Of a stretch of 11,684 nucleotides of DNA, positions 1-6,736 are shown piece after piece. Each line of letters begins with the position of its first letter. The stretch's first letter is position 1. The stretch lies in contig JAUSOA010000251.1 of the NCBI GenBank assembly GCA_030656435.1, positions 1 to 11,684 of the forward strand. The letters run 5' to 3'. The position numbers were made by a program, and so were the translations under genes. Source of the DNA: Acholeplasmataceae bacterium (GTDB taxonomy: Bacteria > Bacillota_I > Bacilli_A > Acholeplasmatales > Acholeplasmataceae). The notes beneath the pieces are model-generated. The model made no database searches. It saw only the letters and a list, made by a program, of their open reading frames with translations, and was not told the DNA's origin.

Positions 1-1
1 C

Positions 2-529
2 TTATTACCACTAGAACACAAAAAATTAGACTTAGGGATTATTGATAATCCATTCTTGGTTTTAACTGTTTCAAAGATAGAAATTTACGCAGGAAAGATT
101 AACGCATTATTATCAAGAAATCAAATCAGAGATTTATACGACACCTATCAAATGATCAATATCAAGTTACTTAACCATGAAGAAGTTAAAACACTAAAGA
201 GTATTTCACTTTTTTATCGATATATTCAAAATGATTCATTGGCTTTTGATTCTAATTTTTCACAAAAATTTACACGAAGAAGTTATGTTAGAGACTTACT
301 ACCTGTGATTAAAAAAGGAGATACTTTTGATTTAGGGCAAGCTGTAGAAAGTGTTTCAGCATTTATTGAGATGATTACAGACTATGATGAAAATCAAAAT
401 GAATTTATAGATTCCATAGAAAATGGTGCACCAAGGTTTGATTTGCTATTCCAGGATGAAGATATGAGGGACTTAGCAGAAAAACATCCTCTTACACAAT
501 GGAAAATGATTAAGAAGGTTACCTCATGA
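2..529 (+). CDS. AbiEii/AbiGii-family nucleotidyltransferase toxin, C-terminal part (5' truncated by window edge)
   Basis: The frame is open from base 2, so this is the last 175 codons of a longer gene and its true start lies outside the window. The first visible residues include an EIYAGKINALLSR stretch followed by RDLYDTY, the late motif of AbiEii/DUF1814 nucleotidyltransferases (Lys about 20 residues before an RD-Y-D motif). The end, with an ELLF-like GAPRFDLLF segment and a closing HPLTQWK, matches the usual tail of this family. Known AbiEii proteins are toxins that transfer nucleotides to RNA and are neutralised by AbiEi. The catalytic GG and DxD motifs would lie upstream and cannot be checked. 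The stop TGA overlaps the ATG of the primase-helicase gene (ATGA at 526-529), which implies translational coupling. It belongs to a different subgroup from the second AbiEii at 4444-5286. Confidence 0.8.
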   Translation, partial: LLPLEHKKLDLGIIDNPFLVLTVSKIEIYAGKINALLSRNQIRDLYDTYQMINIKLLNHEEVKTLKSISLFYRYIQNDSLAFDSNFSQKFTRRSYVRDLLPVIKKGDTFDLGQAVESVSAFIEMITDYDENQNEFIDSIENGAPRFDLLFQDEDMRDLAEKHPLTQWKMIKKVTS

Positions 530-3141
530 GCAATAATGATGAATTCAAATTCATTGATAAAATCAAGTATCTAGAATCTAAAGTTTCTTACCTAGAACAG
601 TTGCTTACAATACACAACATTCCATTTGATAAGAACTATACACGCGATATAAAGACAAACCTAAGTAATCAAGAAAAACTTAAGATATACAAAAACTATT
701 TTAAAGGTAGAAGTGATTGCTATGCGATGAGATGGGAAAGAGAAGATAAAAGCGGATATGCGCCAGCGTACCTGCCTTCTGTTAAGTACCTCTCTAAGGA
801 AGAAAAATCAAAATTGAGTTTTAAAAACTTATATGAGCACTTAAACGATGAAGTTTTCATATCTCACTTAGTAGGTAACGAAACGATTGGTATTTATCCA
901 ATACTAGAAGATCAAACATGTTATTTTTTAGCATTTGATTTTGATGAAAAAAGTTGGAAATCAGATGTTATTAATCTTTCTCATACGTTAAAGCATGAAC
1001 ACATATCCCATTTGATTGAAATCTCTAGGTCTGGCAAGGGAGCACATCTTTGGATGTTTTTTGAGCAGCCTGTTTTGTCAAAAGATGCAAGAAAACTTGG
1101 TAGATTTCTCTTAACTAAAACCATGATGACTTATGGCATGAGCAACTTCAAATCATATGATCGAATGTTTCCAGCACAAGACTCCATCGATAGTGATGGT
1201 ATCGGCAACTTAATCGCATTACCACTACAAGGAAAAAGCGGAAAACAAGGAAAAACTTTATTTGTAGATGAGAACTTTCAAATATATGAAAATCAATATG
1301 AGCGAATCCAGACAACTCAAAAAATATCAACTACACATTTCAATGAATTATTAAATCAAATATCAAAGACAGATGAGTTAGGTTTATACAGTGAAAAAGC
1401 AAAGGACATCGATATGGATTTGTTCGATATTGATGTTGATGAATTTGAGGTAAAAATCTATAACCAAATTATCATTCAAAAGACAAAACTTTCCGCCAAG
1501 GCGATTCAGTTTTTTAAGAGAATTTCATCCATTGTAAACCCGGAGTTTTATAAAAAACAACATATGAGAATGAGTACATATGGTATCCCAAGAATTATTG
1601 AACTTTATGAAGAAGATCATCAATGCCTTTATTTACCCGTAGGAACGATTAATCTCATTAAAGAAAGCTTAGACAAATACAAAGTCATATATGATGTTTT
1701 GGATTTAAGAAGTAAACCCAAAATGAAGGGTAAATACCAGTTTCAAGGCATATTAACTATAGATCAGCAGAACGTCTTAGAACATCTCTTAAAAAATCAA
1801 AATGGTGTTTTAATAGCACCAACAGGATTTGGAAAAACAGTGATAGGTGTCGCACTCGTTGCAGCTTTGAGACTAAAAACTCTTGTTATTGTACACAGAG
1901 GTAATATTGCTGAGCAATGGGATGAAAAATTTAAGACTTTTTTAAATATTGAACACATTGGGAAACTTGACAAGGATTATGATACGCTAGGGTTTGATGT
2001 GGATATTGCTCTGATTCAATCATTAAGTAAATATGAAAAACTAGATGACATTATAAATCAGTATGGTTTAATTATGATTGATGAAGTTCATCATTTGGCA
2101 TCGCCATCATATGAAAGATGTATCAGAAGGTTTAGCGCAAAGCATATCGTTGGATTAACAGCAACATTAAAACGTTCTGATGGACTTGAAAAAATCATAA
2201 CAACGATGATAGGGCCAGTTATCATTGATGTTAGTGATATCGATAATAAAATGAAAAAAAACTTATATACAAGATTGACAAACTTCAAACTGACAACGAT
2301 GGGTGAGATTTCTATACAAGACGCTTATAAACAGATAATAGAAAGTAATGACAGAAATGAAGCCATTTTAACTGACGTTAAAGATTTAATTGAAAAAGGG
2401 AAAAACACTCTTATTCTAACGGACCGAATCGATCACTTAGAATTTCTAAAGAAAGATATAAGTGTGTATACCAATAATTTGCTATGTATTCATGGAAGAA
2501 TGTCAATGAAAGAAAGAATGAGTTTTAACGAGCAATTAAGAAGTGCCAAGGATGGATTCATCATTCTTGCAACAGGCAAATATATCGGTGAAGGATTTGA
2601 TGATGATCGGTTAGACACTTTGATTTTAACGATGCCCTTTCGCTGGAGAGGCACATTACAACAATATATTGGAAGACTTAGTAGAAGAAAAAAGGGTAAA
2701 GATGAAATCTCAGTATACGACTATGCCGATGTTCAAAGCAGATATTTCTCATCGATGTATCTTGAAAGATTAAAAGGGTATAAAACAATGGGTTTTTCGA
2801 TAGCAACTAAAACGGATATTGAATCAGCTATTTATCACGTAAGTGACTATCAGCAAAAACTATTTGAAGATTTAGTTAGAGCTAAAGATATAGTATTTTT
2901 GATTAAGCATTCAATAGAAGGTAAAGTCGGTGAGTTGATTAAAAAATGTGTTGTATTACCAACATTACTTATCAATAGCGAGATGATATCAAATATGATC
3001 ATTATTGACAAGAGATATATCTGGTATGGCTCAATTAATCCCTTTGTATTTTCTTATAAAAAAGATGATGATATATTGAGATATGAAGATGTTTTGTTAG
3101 CTAAACAACTCATAGAAGAAGCACAAAAAATTATCTCTTAA
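526..3141 (+). CDS. TOTE-type primase-helicase: coiled coil, AEP primase domain, superfamily 2 helicase, PLD-like tail
   Basis: An 871-residue multidomain protein. Residues 10-30 form a short coiled coil (KYLESKVSYLEQLL). Residues about 50-250 match the archaeo-eukaryotic primase domain of TOTE conflict systems: an FDFD acidic pair at 137-140, SRSGKGAHLW at 167-176 with the conserved His174, and MFPAQD followed by GNLIALPLQ at 214-235. The helicase core runs from about 405 to 750: Walker A APTGFGKT at 431-438, DEVH box at 519-522, TAT at 545-547, motif V GEGFDD at 688-693 and motif VI QYIGRLSR at 713-720. The last 90 residues resemble a PLD-like domain (IIIDKRYIWYGSIN at 825-838) but carry no HxK. 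Such proteins are inferred to act in anti-mobile-element conflict; the exact activity is unknown. The start ATG overlaps the stop of the upstream AbiEii-like toxin. The domain assignment is firm, the biological role is inference. Confidence 0.9.
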   Translation: MSNNDEFKFIDKIKYLESKVSYLEQLLTIHNIPFDKNYTRDIKTNLSNQEKLKIYKNYFKGRSDCYAMRWEREDKSGYAPAYLPSVKYLSKEEKSKLSFKNLYEHLNDEVFISHLVGNETIGIYPILEDQTCYFLAFDFDEKSWKSDVINLSHTLKHEHISHLIEISRSGKGAHLWMFFEQPVLSKDARKLGRFLLTKTMMTYGMSNFKSYDRMFPAQDSIDSDGIGNLIALPLQGKSGKQGKTLFVDENFQIYENQYERIQTTQKISTTHFNELLNQISKTDELGLYSEKAKDIDMDLFDIDVDEFEVKIYNQIIIQKTKLSAKAIQFFKRISSIVNPEFYKKQHMRMSTYGIPRIIELYEEDHQCLYLPVGTINLIKESLDKYKVIYDVLDLRSKPKMKGKYQFQGILTIDQQNVLEHLLKNQNGVLIAPTGFGKTVIGVALVAALRLKTLVIVHRGNIAEQWDEKFKTFLNIEHIGKLDKDYDTLGFDVDIALIQSLSKYEKLDDIINQYGLIMIDEVHHLASPSYERCIRRFSAKHIVGLTATLKRSDGLEKIITTMIGPVIIDVSDIDNKMKKNLYTRLTNFKLTTMGEISIQDAYKQIIESNDRNEAILTDVKDLIEKGKNTLILTDRIDHLEFLKKDISVYTNNLLCIHGRMSMKERMSFNEQLRSAKDGFIILATGKYIGEGFDDDRLDTLILTMPFRWRGTLQQYIGRLSRRKKGKDEISVYDYADVQSRYFSSMYLERLKGYKTMGFSIATKTDIESAIYHVSDYQQKLFEDLVRAKDIVFLIKHSIEGKVGELIKKCVVLPTLLINSEMISNMIIIDKRYIWYGSINPFVFSYKKDDDILRYEDVLLAKQLIEEAQKIIS

Positions 3142-3287
3142 ATACCACTTATGGTTTTAATTGATTCAGCAAGATAAAAATGTCTATAATGACACATCTA
3201 ATAACTATTTCAATGTATAGATATAAGAATTAAGCAGAAAGTTATATATTAGAAGTTATAGTAGAAATTTTAACGTGAATAAAAATT

Positions 3288-3504
3288 TGAAACGGCAATT
3301 GCGTATTTTGATTAGAAATCGCATTTGCCGTTTTTATTTAGGTCTTGAAATCTATATGAGCATAAAAGGTTTATCTTACGTTCTACACTTTTCTATACAA
3401 CATCCAGAACTTCCCTGAGTTTCTTCAATTGTCCACTACACGTCAAATATCAGCATAACAGTGCAATTCTTCAATCCACCAGCATCATGATTCCTGTTTA
3501 GCAA
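3288..3504 (+). repeat. Imperfect direct repeat, copy A (about 210 bp, includes a terminator)
   Basis: This non-coding segment recurs at 5296-5499. The best part, 3386-3504, aligns without gaps to 5381-5499 over 119 bases, with shared blocks such as CCAGAACTT, TCTTCAAT, TCAGCAT, CACCAGCAT and GTTTAGCAA. The hairpin at its left end also corresponds between copies: the stem is CGGCAA/TTGCCG here and CGACAA/TTGTCG in copy B, a compensating base-pair change. About 14 bases between hairpin and conserved block are absent in copy B. Each copy lies downstream of an abiE-containing module. No recombinase or transposase is visible nearby. Confidence 0.75.
3290..3340 (+). terminator. Rho-independent terminator after the primase-helicase gene
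   Basis: A 14-bp stem with a single mismatch (AAACGGCAATTGCG at 3290-3303 against CGCATTTGCCGTTT at 3320-3333) and a 16-nt loop is followed by TTTATTTA. It lies about 150 bases beyond the primase-helicase stop codon and forms the left end of direct repeat copy A. Confidence 0.8.
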
Positions 3505-3674
3505 ATCTTAACTTTTGTGAAAAAATGTCCTCAAAACACCTTCAAAGTACTTGATATTCCCTTATTATCTTGATAATTAATTAGCCAAATCATTCTCATT
3601 CCCACTCATTATCTTAATCATATGCATACATAAATGCAACACAATGTTAGTTATCAATGATGTAAATTGATGTC

Positions 3675-3737
3675 AAACCTAGGTTTAGGATATTGAACTA
3701 AACCGACAATTAAACCGACAAGACGATGACGGTTTAA
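3675..3737. promoter_or_regulatory. Cluster of palindromic AAACC/GGTTT elements upstream of the abiE promoter
   Basis: A perfect 12-base palindrome AAACCTAGGTTT (3675-3686) is followed by two direct copies of TAAACCGACAA (3699-3709 and 3711-3721) and an inverted partner, so that TTAAACCG (3710-3717) and CGGTTTAA (3730-3737) form a perfect 8-bp inverted repeat with a 12-nt gap. The cluster lies about 60-120 bases upstream of the -35 box. It could be a regulator binding site or the remains of a terminator, but no T tract follows directly. Function is inferred only from the symmetry and position. Confidence 0.4.
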
Positions 3738-3798
3738 GCCATTTCATCATACATATCTTTTTATTTATGTTACCTAAAGTATTTATACATTCTATATC

Positions 3799-3827
3799 TT
3801 GACAAAATAACTAATATCAAGTATAAT
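3799..3827 (+). promoter_or_regulatory. Consensus sigma-70-type promoter of the abiE operon
   Basis: TTGACA (3799-3804) and TATAAT (3822-3827) are perfect consensus boxes with the ideal 17-bp spacer, predicting transcription from about 3834. A short inverted repeat, CTTGA (3798-3802) and TCAAG (3817-3821), brackets the spacer and overlaps the -35 box. Since AbiEi antitoxins are known to repress their own promoters by binding inverted repeats, this is a reasonable operator candidate, although short. Confidence 0.85.
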
Positions 3828-3853
3828 ATAAGCATATATGACAATGAGGTGTT

Positions 3854-4447
3854 ATGATGTCAAAGAAGAAATTAGAAGAACTGATCAAAAGACAGAATGG
3901 GTACATCACGACTCAAGATGCGGTTGATGAGGGTATCCATCGTGAGTATTTAACAATGCTTGTTGAAGAAGAAAAGCTCGTTAGAACGTCACCTGGTGTT
4001 TATCAATCAAAAGATGCATGGGAAGATAAGCTTTACACGTATCAACAAAAAAAGAAGCACATGGTTTATTCGCATGGTACGGCTTTATACCTACATGGTT
4101 TATCAGATAGAGACCCAATTTCTTATAGTGTGACACTACCTACAGGTTATAATACATCTCAAATCAAACAAATTGATTTAATTACCTATACGATTAAACC
4201 ATCTTTATTTGAACTTGGTAAAATGACTATGAAATCACCATTCGGTAATGATATTACAGTCTATGACAAAGAAAGAACGATTTGTGATATCATCCGTTCA
4301 AGAAGTCGTATTGATCAGCAAATTCTACATGATGGATTAAAACGCTACGTCAAGGATACATCCAAGAATCTAAACAATTTATTCATGTATGGTAAAAAAA
4401 TGGGTATTGAGAATGTATTGAGAAATTATATGGAGATTTTACTATGA
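3854..4447 (+). CDS. abiEi: AbiEi-family antitoxin and transcriptional autoregulator
   Basis: A 197-residue protein with the AbiEi layout. An N-terminal winged helix (about 1-50) has the family signature GYITTQDAVDEGIHREYL followed by LVRTSPGVY. The C-terminal domain has HGTALYLHGL (74-83) and YDKERTICDIIRS (137-149), the usual ERT-x-D-I motif. Known members neutralise the partner AbiEii toxin and repress their own operon through the winged helix. The frame opens with two ATGs: GAGGTG (3846-3851) lies only 2 bases from the first but 5 bases from the second at 3857, so 3857 is the likelier start. The stop overlaps the abiEii start (ATGA at 4444-4447). It is transcribed from the consensus promoter at 3799. 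Confidence 0.9.
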   Translation: MMSKKKLEELIKRQNGYITTQDAVDEGIHREYLTMLVEEEKLVRTSPGVYQSKDAWEDKLYTYQQKKKHMVYSHGTALYLHGLSDRDPISYSVTLPTGYNTSQIKQIDLITYTIKPSLFELGKMTMKSPFGNDITVYDKERTICDIIRSRSRIDQQILHDGLKRYVKDTSKNLNNLFMYGKKMGIENVLRNYMEILL

Positions 4448-5286
4448 TTTCTAGTGAACAAGTAAAAGCACTTATCAGAAATAAATCAAAAGCGTTAAAT
4501 ATAAATTCTAACATCATACTTAGAACCGTTATTTTTGAATTCTTTTTGGAAAAACTTTCAATGTCAACATACAAAGACAGGTTCATCATTAAAGGCGGTT
4601 TCTTAGTTTCAGCAATCACTAAGATAGATTTAAGAACTACGATGGATCTAGACGTAACGTTAAAATCTCTATCCATTCAAAAGAATGACTTGAAAACATA
4701 CATAGAAGAAATCATAGCAATTCCAACACATGATAAACTAATGATGGAATTACTCAGTATTGATGAAGTTCATGAAGATGCAGATTATCCAGGTTTGAGA
4801 GCTTCAATCATTGTCTATTTTGATGGTTTAAAAGAAACAATAAAAATTGATTTTACAACTGGAGACGTTCTGACACCAAGAGAAGATAATTTCACATATA
4901 AAACTGTATTATATGACAACTGTATTGAACTTAAGTCATATAATATCGAAACAGTATTAGCAGAAAAAATAGAAACAATCTTATCTAGAGGAGCACTTAA
5001 TACCAGAATGCGTGATTATTATGATGTCTATATTTTATGGAAACTAAGAAAGAAAGAGATAGATAAATCTTTACTTAAAACTGCATTAACCAATACTTCA
5101 AAACACCGAAAAACATATGATCAGATATTTAGTGATTACTTCGCCATTATGTCATCTATTGAACAAGATCCTATAATGATGAAGTTATGGGAAACATACC
5201 AAACCAGTTATCCATTTGCTAAAGAGGTGACATGGGAAGATTCAATCATTTCAATCGGATCAATGATGATAGATATCATGAGTTAA
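4444..5286 (+). CDS. abiEii: AbiEii/AbiGii-family nucleotidyltransferase toxin
   Basis: A 280-residue protein, close to the usual length of 260-300, with every expected motif in order: IIKGGF (48-53, the glycine pair), TTMDLDV (65-71, with catalytic Asp68 and Asp70), KIDF (134-137, third acidic residue), ETVLAEKIETILSRG (169-183, conserved Lys) and RDYYDVY (190-196). The family is a DNA polymerase beta-like nucleotidyltransferase toxin; characterised members inhibit growth by adding nucleotides to RNA such as tRNA during phage infection. Nothing in the sequence suggests inactivation. Its ATG overlaps the antitoxin stop codon, giving tight antitoxin-first coupling. Target and phage range cannot be read from the sequence. 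Confidence 0.92.
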   Translation: MISSEQVKALIRNKSKALNINSNIILRTVIFEFFLEKLSMSTYKDRFIIKGGFLVSAITKIDLRTTMDLDVTLKSLSIQKNDLKTYIEEIIAIPTHDKLMMELLSIDEVHEDADYPGLRASIIVYFDGLKETIKIDFTTGDVLTPREDNFTYKTVLYDNCIELKSYNIETVLAEKIETILSRGALNTRMRDYYDVYILWKLRKKEIDKSLLKTALTNTSKHRKTYDQIFSDYFAIMSSIEQDPIMMKLWETYQTSYPFAKEVTWEDSIISIGSMMIDIMS

Positions 5287-5295
5287 TTTAATAGA

Positions 5296-5499
5296 GAAAC
5301 GACAAACACGTAATTATTAGAGATTGACATTTGTCGTTTTTTTATTATTTAATACAATGTATTAGACAAAAGACATTACGCATTTTTCTATTCAAATCCC
5401 AGAACTTACCCAGTCTTCTTCAATAGTCTACTATAGGTCATTTTTCAGCATCGTGATGCAAGAATGTAAAACACCAGCATAACAATGCCAGTTTAGCAA
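5296..5499 (+). repeat. Imperfect direct repeat, copy B (about 205 bp, includes a terminator)
   Basis: The second copy of the repeat at 3288-3504, placed directly after abiEii. Positions 5381-5499 align without gaps to 3386-3504. This copy shows small dyads: GCATCGTGATGC (5448-5459) and GCATAACAATGC (5477-5488), 29 bases apart, and GCA...TGC at 5496-5508. In copy A the first keeps partial symmetry (GCATAACAGTGC, 3453-3464). Together the two copies flank the abiE promoter, antitoxin and toxin. Confidence 0.75.
5297..5345 (+). terminator. Rho-independent terminator of the abiE operon
   Basis: A perfect 10-bp stem (AAACGACAAA at 5297-5306 with TTTGTCGTTT at 5330-5339), a 23-nt loop and a T run to 5345, starting 10 bases after the abiEii stop codon. 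Compared with the terminator at 3290, one stem pair changed from G-C to A-T on both arms, which suggests the hairpin itself is selected. Confidence 0.85.
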
Positions 5500-5600
5500 C
5501 ATTTATGCGATTTTGCCTGTTCATTCTATAAGTTATGAAAGTAATAAACTCAGTAAACAAAGTAATTACTGGATATAAAACATTTATCATGAAAAACATA

Positions 5601-5664
5601 CATACAAATTATGAAGTTTGTATGAAGTGTTTCTTATGTTATAATAACAACAAATCTGTTATTA
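5601..5664. promoter_or_regulatory. Promoter with stacked inverted repeats upstream of the DUF898-like gene
   Basis: A -10 box TATAAT (5640-5645) has a weak -35 (TTGTAT, 5618-5623, 16-bp spacer). A perfect 8-bp inverted repeat, CATACAAA (5601-5608) and TTTGTATG (5617-5624), covers the -35. The -10 lies within the 13-base palindrome TGTTAT-A-ATAACA (5637-5649), and a third half-site TGTTATTA (5657-5664) follows, making an 8-bp inverted repeat with 5642-5649. The arrangement looks like repressor operators. Another palindrome, AGTAATTACT, sits at 5561-5570. The regulator is not identifiable here. Confidence 0.55.
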
Positions 5665-5691
5665 CAATTTGGGTGGAAAAAGGAGAAAAGA

Positions 5692-6012
5692 ATGAGTGAC
5701 AAATCAGAATTTACAGGAGGTTTACTGGGATTAATTGGTATTAACATACTTTCAATCTTAATTGTTATCTTCACTTTTGGTATTTGCGTTCCTTATGCGA
5801 TTGTTATTAAGCAACGATGGAGTACTAAGCATACGTTTATTGAAGGGAAACAATTAAAATTTATTGGAACTGGAATGAGTTTACTTGGACAGTGGATTAA
5901 ATGGTTGTTACTTACAATTATCACATTTGGTATTTATGGTTTTTGGGTCAATATCAAGATGAAAAAATGGGTAATTCGAAACACTGTATTTGTTTCAGAA
6001 ACGAGTAGTTAA
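5692..6012 (+). CDS. DUF898-like small integral membrane protein
   Basis: A 106-residue protein with two hydrophobic helices: residues about 9-37 (LLGLIGINILSILIVIFTFG then a short loop) and about 62-86 (a WIKWLLLTIITFGIYGFW run). The pattern of HTFIEGKQLKFIGTG between the helices, FGIYGFWV after the second and KKWVIRNTVF at the end is typical of DUF898 (YjgN-like) proteins, of which this is a short single-unit form. Function is unknown for the family; it should sit in the cytoplasmic membrane. The start is set by AAAGGAG (5678-5684) at good spacing. The gene appears to be expressed alone from the operator-rich promoter upstream. No signal peptide cleavage site is apparent. Confidence 0.7.
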   Translation: MSDKSEFTGGLLGLIGINILSILIVIFTFGICVPYAIVIKQRWSTKHTFIEGKQLKFIGTGMSLLGQWIKWLLLTIITFGIYGFWVNIKMKKWVIRNTVFVSETSS

Positions 6013-6192
6013 TTTTATAAAATACTACTCAGTATTATCATAATGGTTTCATCAAGATAAAAGTGATACTATATAAATTCATTATTTAGATTTTGTAAAT
6101 ATAGAATTTCAGGGAAAAGAACCTGTTATATAGAATATATTTTGGTTTTTAAATATTATTATGTAAAATAAGGTAAAAGGAGGATTTAAATA

Positions 6193-6438
6193 ATGTACAA
6201 AACAGAGGTTATTAAAAGAATATGCAACATTGAAAAAAGAGCTCAAAGAATGGAAGAAGTTATAAATGAAAACGAAAAAGAAGGGTGGAGTTTTGTTAAT
6301 GCAGTTGGTACTCCAAACTATGGAGTCATATTAACATTTCTTGAGAATCCTGCTTTTAAGTTAAATCAAGATATCAATAAAGGAATTAAAGATGTCAAGA
6401 GTAAGATCAATAAAGTTGTTGATGCTATAAAGGGATAA
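6193..6438 (+). CDS. Small DUF4177-like protein
   Basis: An 81-residue soluble protein. It starts with a strand (YKTEVIKR), then a helix ending in NENEKEGWSFVNAVG (25-39) and a strand GVILTFLE (44-51), the layout of DUF4177 and related small domains, in which a Gly-Trp pair follows a helix and a final strand ends near an Arg or Glu. A basic, helical tail (residues about 58-81, INKGIKDVKSKINKVVDAIK) is added. Function is unknown for such proteins. A very strong ribosome binding site, AAAGGAGGA (6176-6184), fixes the start. A terminator at 6596 may end the transcript. The similarity of its GWSFVNAVGT segment to GFSFVDYIGT in the 93-residue protein at 7706 is noted as a finding. Confidence 0.6.
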   Translation: MYKTEVIKRICNIEKRAQRMEEVINENEKEGWSFVNAVGTPNYGVILTFLENPAFKLNQDINKGIKDVKSKINKVVDAIKG

Positions 6439-6470
6439 TAACCAGAATTAGAAATAGCTAGTCATAAACT

Positions 6471-6516
6471 CAACATATTATATTGAGGACAATCTGTAAT
6501 TCTTTTTAATATGTTG
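6471..6516. other. Long-loop inverted repeat in the 3' region of the DUF4177-like gene
   Basis: CAACATATT (6471-6479) and AATATGTTG (6508-6516) form a perfect 9-bp inverted repeat with a 28-nt gap. No T tract follows, so it is not a standard terminator. It could be an mRNA-stabilising hairpin or a chance match in AT-rich DNA. Confidence 0.35.
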
Positions 6517-6595
6517 TTATATCAAATCATAAGATGTTTTCTTTGATTAATTCAATTAAGTAACATCAGTCTGTTGAATATAAAAATCGAGTAAC

Positions 6596-6621
6596 AAACC
6601 TCTATTTGATAGGGGTTTTTA
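6596..6621 (+). terminator. Rho-independent terminator
   Basis: A 10-bp stem (AAACCTCTAT at 6596-6605 with ATAGGGGTTT at 6609-6618, one G-U pair) has a 3-nt loop and ends in a T run, about 160 bases after the DUF4177-like gene. Confidence 0.8.
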
Positions 6622-6696
6622 TCATAAATTCAATTTATTGATTTCATGACATGAAGATATTTATTAACAGTAATATCTAGAATTTGAGAGTTCAGA

Positions 6697-6702
6697 TATA
6701 AT
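6697..6702 (+). promoter_or_regulatory. -10 box upstream of the macro-domain remnant
   Basis: A perfect TATAAT about 35 bases before the ATG at 6737. No good -35 box was found at 16-18 bp spacing, so promoter strength is uncertain. It would drive the macro remnant and the nuclease gene together. Confidence 0.5.
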
Positions 6703-6736
6703 AGAATAAAGAAAACATAAGAGATAAGGAGAAAAC

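Larger units (their letters stand above)
3142..3853. other. Long non-coding stretch between the primase-helicase gene and the abiE pair
   Basis: No credible gene was found on either strand. The stretch holds, in order: about 150 bases of AT-rich leader before the terminator, the terminator and direct repeat copy A (to 3504), about 170 bases without recognised structure, a cluster of AAACC/GGTTT elements (3675-3737), and the abiE promoter with its ribosome binding site. The first 110 bases show weak similarity to the sequence after 6013 (shared CAAGATAAAA), which may be chance in such AT-rich DNA. Confidence 0.6.

Noticed and set aside
1148..1330. Minus-strand open frame of 60 codons inside the primase-helicase gene
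   Set aside because: It lies opposite conserved AEP codons, has no ribosome binding site and no recognisable protein features; a shadow of the real gene. The same holds for minus-strand frames at 2091-2288, 4383-4676, 7867-8073, 8250-8444 and 11306-11569.
3386..5499. Integron-type attC site or gene cassette as explanation of the direct repeats
   Set aside because: The ends do not show the RYYYAAC/GTTRRRY boxes of attC, and no integrase is in the window.
5446..5510. CRISPR array from the repeated CAGCAT units
   Set aside because: The units are too short and few, spacing is irregular (29 and 19 bases) and no cas gene is present; the PD-(D/E)XK nuclease lacks Cas4 cysteines.
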